Source of the DNA: an uncultured Lachnospiraceae bacterium
GTDB taxonomy: Bacteria > Bacillota > Clostridia > Lachnospirales > Lachnospiraceae
Direction of reading: 5' to 3'
DNA: 64,000 bases
NCBI GenBank assembly: GCA_902476265.1
Contig: CABSCP010000019.1
Span: 12,098-76,097, forward strand
Under the pieces are notes generated by a model. That model was not told the origin of the DNA. It did not search any database and worked only from the letters and a program-made list of their open reading frames with translations. The position numbers and the translations under genes were made by a program. Each line of letters opens with the position of its first letter. Positions within the stretch are counted from its first letter, which is position 1. Shown here piece by piece: positions 60,533 through 64,000 of the stretch.

Positions 60533-60654
60533 GCGAGCAGCAAAGAAAACCTCTACAAAGACGTATGAATAGTCCAACTGCTTTAACCGCTTCTTATTAA
60601 GAAGGAGGAAAGCTGCGAACATTCCGCTATGTAGAAAGACTAGGAGGTCAAACA

Positions 60655-61338
60655 ATGAAAAAAGCGATTTTAGCTACCAAAGTCGGAATGACTCAGATCT
60701 TCAACGAAGACGGCGTACTGGTTCCGGTAACCGTTCTTCAGGCTGGTCCCTGTGTTGTAACACAGATCAAGACCGTTGAAAACGATGGATACGAAGCAGT
60801 TCAGGTTGGTTTCGTAGACAAGAAGGAAAAGATTGTCAACAAAGACAAGGCCGGCAAGAAAGAAGTCATCCACAGACACGGTGTTAATAAGGCTCTGAAA
60901 GGACACTTTGACAAAGCCGGTGTTTCCTGCAAGAGATATGTAAGAGAATTCAAATTCGACAATGCTTCCGAGTATGCACTGGCTCAGGAAATCAAAGCTG
61001 ATATCTTTGCGGCAGGCGACAAGATCGACGCTACTGCAACCAGCAAAGGTAAAGGATTCCAGGGCGCAATCAAGAGATTCGGCCAGCACAGAGGTCCCAT
61101 GGCTCACGGTTCCAAATTCCACCGCCATCAGGGTTCCAACGGTGCCTGCTCCTCTCCGAGCCGCGTATTCAAAGGCAAAGGTATGCCTGGTCACATGGGC
61201 TGCGTAAGAGTTACCGTTCAGAATCTGGAAGTTGTCAGAGTTGACGCAGAAAAGAATCTGCTTCTGGTAAAAGGCGCAGTGCCGGGCCCTAAGAAAGCTT
61301 TGGTAACAATCAAAGAAACCACTAAAGTGGAGGCTTAA
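60655..61338 (+). CDS. rplC: 50S ribosomal protein L3
   Basis: Early assembly protein near the peptidyl transferase centre. The 227 residues start KKAILATKVGMTQIFNEDG and have the conserved loop region around HRHQGSNG (about 161-168) that reaches the active site; mutations there give tiamulin/linezolid resistance and none is suspected. A 122-nt gap after rpsJ contains a second strong ribosome site (GGAGGTC) just before the ATG. Confidence 0.96.
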   Translation: MKKAILATKVGMTQIFNEDGVLVPVTVLQAGPCVVTQIKTVENDGYEAVQVGFVDKKEKIVNKDKAGKKEVIHRHGVNKALKGHFDKAGVSCKRYVREFKFDNASEYALAQEIKADIFAAGDKIDATATSKGKGFQGAIKRFGQHRGPMAHGSKFHRHQGSNGACSSPSRVFKGKGMPGHMGCVRVTVQNLEVVRVDAEKNLLLVKGAVPGPKKALVTIKETTKVEA

Positions 61339-61361
61339 ATTAGGAAAGGAGGACCACACAG

Positions 61362-61982
61362 ATGGCAAACGTATCTGTTTTAAATATGGAAGGCAAGGAA
61401 GTTGGCACAATTGAATTAAACGATGCGGTATTCGGCGTTACAGTAAACGAACACCTGGTACACATGGCAGTTGTACAGCAGCTTGCAAATAATCGTCAGG
61501 GAACACAGAAAGCAAAGACACGTTCTGAAGTTTCCGGCGGCGGAAGAAAACCCTGGAGACAGAAGGGAACCGGTCATGCGAGACAGGGTTCAACCAGAGC
61601 TCCTCAGTGGACAGGAGGCGGCGTTGTATTCGCTCCCGTTCCGAGAGACTACTCCTTCAAGCTCAACAGAAAAGAAAAGAGAGCAGCATTAAAGTCCGCT
61701 CTGACAAGCAGAGTGCAGGCTTCCAAGCTGGTAGTTGTAGATGAACTGAAATTTGACGGAATCAAGACAAAGAGCTTCGCACAGGTTATGAAGAACCTGG
61801 ATGTGAACAACGGCTTGGTTATCGTGAATGAGAACGACGCTAACGTTATGATGAGCGCAAAGAACATTCCTACTGTAAAAATGGCTCTGCCCAACACCAT
61901 CAATGTATACGACATCATGAAGGCAGGCAAGGTTGTTCTGACAAAAGACGCCGTTAAGACGATCGAGGAGGTGTACGCATAA
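61362..61982 (+). CDS. rplD: 50S ribosomal protein L4
   Basis: Lines the peptide exit tunnel and in proteobacteria represses the S10 operon. The 206 residues start ANVSVLNMEGKEVGTIELND and include the extended loop SGGGRKPWRQKGTGHARQGS (about 60-80), site of macrolide resistance, which looks wild type. AAAGGAGG precedes the ATG. Its stop codon shares a base with the rplW start. Confidence 0.96.
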   Translation: MANVSVLNMEGKEVGTIELNDAVFGVTVNEHLVHMAVVQQLANNRQGTQKAKTRSEVSGGGRKPWRQKGTGHARQGSTRAPQWTGGGVVFAPVPRDYSFKLNRKEKRAALKSALTSRVQASKLVVVDELKFDGIKTKSFAQVMKNLDVNNGLVIVNENDANVMMSAKNIPTVKMALPNTINVYDIMKAGKVVLTKDAVKTIEEVYA

Positions 61983-62281
61983 TGGCAGATATTAAATACT
62001 ATGACGTTATCCTCAAACCTGTCATCACAGAAAAGAGTATGGCTGGTATGGGCGAGAAGAAATATACCTTCCTGGTACACCCGGAAGCAAACAAATCCCA
62101 GATCAAAGAAGCTGTTGAGAAAATGTTCGAAGGCGCTAAGGTTGCTAAGGTGAACACCTTAAATGCACCCGGCAAGAACAAAAGACGCGGCATGGTGGTT
62201 GGACAGACTGCTAAGATCAAAAAAGCCATCGTTACGCTGACAGCTGACAGCAAAGACATCGAGATCTTCGCTGGTCTGTAA
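61982..62281 (+). CDS. rplW: 50S ribosomal protein L23
   Basis: Exit-site protein that docks trigger factor and SRP. The 99 residues start ADIKYYDVILKPVITEKSM, with the conserved GKNKRRGMVVG loop near 62-72. Start ATG overlaps the rplD stop (TAATG), so translation is coupled; GAGGAGGTG of the rplD end serves as ribosome site. Confidence 0.96.
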   Translation: MADIKYYDVILKPVITEKSMAGMGEKKYTFLVHPEANKSQIKEAVEKMFEGAKVAKVNTLNAPGKNKRRGMVVGQTAKIKKAIVTLTADSKDIEIFAGL

Positions 62282-62380
62282 ATCGGATTGACCGGCGGCC
62301 AATCCTTTAGAAGAGGCTGACGCTTCTTCAACTTATACGCAGTAAAAGCGTGATAATAAATTAGTAAAGGAGAAATCATC

Positions 62381-63223
62381 ATGGGAATTAAAACATATAA
62401 TCCCTATACACCTTCCAGAAGAAATATGACTGGTTCCGATTTTTCCGAGATCACAAAGACAACTCCCGAAAAGAGCCTGTGTGTTTCTCTGAAAAAGAAC
62501 TCCGGTCGTAACAATCAGGGTAAGATCACTGTGAGACATCGCGGCGGCGGTGTTCGCACACAGTACAGAATCGTAGATTTCAAGAGATATAAGGACGGCA
62601 TTCCTGCAACTGTTGTCGGCATCGAATACGATCCCAACAGAACAGCAAACATCGCTCTGATCTGCTATGCAGACGGACAGAAAGCTTATATCCTTGCTCC
62701 TGAAGGGTTAAAAGTAGGCCAGAAGGTCATGAACGGACCGGAAGCCGAAGTGAGAGTGGGCAACTGCTTACCCTTATCCGAAATTCCTGTTGGTACTCAG
62801 GTACACAATATTGAATTATATCCCGGCAAAGGCGGACAGATGGTTCGTTCCGCAGGCAACAGCGCACAGCTGATGGCGAAGGAAGGCAAGTACGCAACTC
62901 TGAGACTTCCCTCCGGCGAAATGAGAATGGTTCCGATCGTATGCCGCGCAACCGTAGGTGTTGTAGGCAACGGCGACCATAACCTGATCAATATCGGTAA
63001 AGCAGGACGTAAGCGTCACATGGGCATCCGTCCTACCGTTCGCGGTTCCGTTATGAACCCGAATGACCATCCGCATGGTGGTGGTGAAGGTAAGACCGGT
63101 ATCGGCCGTCCTGGTCCGAGCACTCCTTGGGGCAAACCGGCACTCGGCTTGAAGACACGTAAGGCGAAGAAGTCTTCTAACAAGCTGATTGTAAGAAGAA
63201 GAGACGGTAAGGCTATCAAATAA
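62381..63223 (+). CDS. rplB: 50S ribosomal protein L2
   Basis: Core 50S protein needed for subunit association and peptidyl transferase. The 280 residues are standard, with IKTYNPYTPSRRNMTGSDF at the start, the RNA-binding AGRKRHMGIRPTVRGSVMNP and the conserved DHPHGGGEGKTGIG (about 228-241). AAAGGAG lies before the ATG. It is separated from rplW by 99 bp containing a small GGATTG/CAATCC hairpin. Confidence 0.97.
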   Translation: MGIKTYNPYTPSRRNMTGSDFSEITKTTPEKSLCVSLKKNSGRNNQGKITVRHRGGGVRTQYRIVDFKRYKDGIPATVVGIEYDPNRTANIALICYADGQKAYILAPEGLKVGQKVMNGPEAEVRVGNCLPLSEIPVGTQVHNIELYPGKGGQMVRSAGNSAQLMAKEGKYATLRLPSGEMRMVPIVCRATVGVVGNGDHNLINIGKAGRKRHMGIRPTVRGSVMNPNDHPHGGGEGKTGIGRPGPSTPWGKPALGLKTRKAKKSSNKLIVRRRDGKAIK

Positions 63224-63243
63224 TTTTAAGGAGGAGAAGAACA

Positions 63244-63525
63244 ATGGCAAGATCACTGAAAAAAGGACCGTTCGCTGACGCCAGCTTACTGAAAAAAGTG
63301 GATGCAATGAACGCTTCCGGACAGAAACAGGTTATTAAGACCTGGTCCCGTCGTTCTACAATTTTCCCGTCCTTCGTTGGACACACAATTGCAGTTCATG
63401 ACGGCCGCAAGCATGTTCCGGTATATGTAACTGAAGATATGGTTGGACACAAACTTGGTGAATTCGTAGCAACCAGGACCTACAGAGGCCATGGCAAGGA
63501 CGAAAAGAAATCCAAAGTCAGGTAA
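63244..63525 (+). CDS. rpsS: 30S ribosomal protein S19
   Basis: 30S head protein contacting the A-site finger. The 93 residues start ARSLKKGPFADASLLKKVDA, with the conserved IKTWSRRSTIFPSFVGHTIA and FVATRTYRGHGKDEKK at the C-terminus. AAGGAGGAG precedes the ATG. In operon order after rplB. Confidence 0.97.
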   Translation: MARSLKKGPFADASLLKKVDAMNASGQKQVIKTWSRRSTIFPSFVGHTIAVHDGRKHVPVYVTEDMVGHKLGEFVATRTYRGHGKDEKKSKVR

Positions 63526-63544
63526 TTGAAAGGAGGTTTTATTC

Positions 63545-63934
63545 ATGGCTAGAGGACATAGATCCCAGATTAAAAGAGAGAGAAATGCGAATAAAGATAC
63601 AAGACCTTCTGCTAAATTATCCTACGCAAGAGTGTCTGTAACAAAAGCTTGTTTTGTACTGGATGCCATCAGAGGCAAAGATGTTGAAACCGCACTGGCT
63701 ATCGTGACATACAATCCCAGATACGCTTCCAGCCTTGTAAAGAAATTACTGGAGTCTGCAGTAGCAAATGCAGAGAACAACAACGGCATGAAGAAAGAAA
63801 ACCTTTATGTTGCTGAGTGCTATGCAAATAAGGGACCTACAATGAAGAGAGTCAGACCGAGAGCACAGGGCAGGGCTTACAGAATCGAAAAGAGAATGAG
63901 CCATATCACTGTAGTGCTTGATGAAAGAAAGTAG
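63545..63934 (+). CDS. rplV: 50S ribosomal protein L22
   Basis: Exit-tunnel protein. The 129 residues have the globular part (about 20-75) and the long beta hairpin with KGPTMKRVRPRAQGRAYRI that reaches into the tunnel; macrolide-resistance deletions at this tip are absent. AAAGGAGG precedes the ATG. Its stop overlaps the ribosome site of rpsC. Confidence 0.97.
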   Translation: MARGHRSQIKRERNANKDTRPSAKLSYARVSVTKACFVLDAIRGKDVETALAIVTYNPRYASSLVKKLLESAVANAENNNGMKKENLYVAECYANKGPTMKRVRPRAQGRAYRIEKRMSHITVVLDERK

Positions 63935-63945
63935 GAGGAAGAATA

Positions 63946-64000
63946 ATGGGACAGAAAGTTAATCCTCATGGTTTAAGAGTCGGCGTAATCAAAGATTGGG
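63946..64000 (+). CDS. rpsC: 30S ribosomal protein S3 (5' end only)
   Basis: The last 55 bases start MGQKVNPHGLRVGVIKDW, the standard S3 N-terminus, after AGGAGG (from 63933). The gene continues beyond the window; position after rplV matches S10 operon order. Confidence 0.95.
   Translation, partial: MGQKVNPHGLRVGVIKDW

Overview
The window looks like a chromosomal segment of an anaerobic Gram-positive Clostridia, most likely a Lachnospiraceae (Bacillota). This is inferred from strong AGGAGG ribosome binding sites, TTGACA/TATAAT promoters with 17-bp spacers, a class III anaerobic ribonucleotide reductase, CwlJ/SleB-type cell-wall hydrolases, a birA - DUF6145-like - coaX - dusB string, and Bacillota-style rpoBC, str and S10 operons. 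No rRNA, tRNA, CRISPR array, prophage or intact insertion sequence was recognised.

Layout. (1) 1-20.4 kb is mostly housekeeping: the end of dnaE, pfkA, ktrB-ktrA potassium uptake, a SpoU-family rRNA methyltransferase, proC, two secreted SH3/SleB hydrolases with matching promoters, an NfeD-SPFH pair, argF, birA, the DUF6145-like gene, coaX, dusB, an unknown gene, greA, lysS, a small XRE-like gene with glf, and a YihS-like sugar isomerase. A 33-codon hydrophobic ORF lies antisense after glf. (2) 20.6-40.3 kb holds rpmG-secE-nusG-rplK-rplA, then capA-like, araC and EamA genes, then rplJ-rplL, rpoB-rpoC, rpsL-rpsG-fusA and tuf. The usual rplKA-rplJL continuity is broken by the three non-ribosomal genes. 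(3) 40.4-59.5 kb is an accessory block between tuf and the S10 operon. It carries an HD protein, nrdD-nrdG with a divergent Crp/Fnr-family regulator, a BlaI - DUF2752 - M56 (BlaR1-like) locus whose M56 gene has an in-frame stop, an RNA methyltransferase, a response regulator / ABC transporter / histidine kinase module, LysR with split chromate transporters, a NudC-like Nudix protein, a CBM9-like protein, an Rpn/PD-(D/E)XK protein, a DUF4474-metallophosphoesterase pair and a membrane-tethered MerR regulator. (4) 59.9-64 kb is the start of the S10 operon: a ~300-nt structured leader, then rpsJ-rplC-rplD-rplW-rplB-rpsS-rplV-rpsC (cut by the window end).

How it works together. The ribosomal and RNA polymerase genes are divided into separately promoted units (20572, 26373, 27726, 35548, 38994, 59880), with an L10-type attenuator leader before rplJL and a long leader before rpsJ. 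The accessory block is rich in local regulator-target pairs: Crp/Fnr with nrdDG, BlaI with the M56 gene, the response regulator with its ABC transporter through three 12-bp direct repeats, LysR with the chromate genes, and MerR with its own promoter. The observations I rate highest are the interrupted BlaR1-like gene, the nrdD/Crp divergent control region, the membrane-bound MerR, the tandem-repeat ABC promoter, the twin SleB promoters and the Pro/Cys-rich DUF4474 protein. I did not find a clearly new multi-gene system. Functions are read from sequence motifs only; no database search was run.
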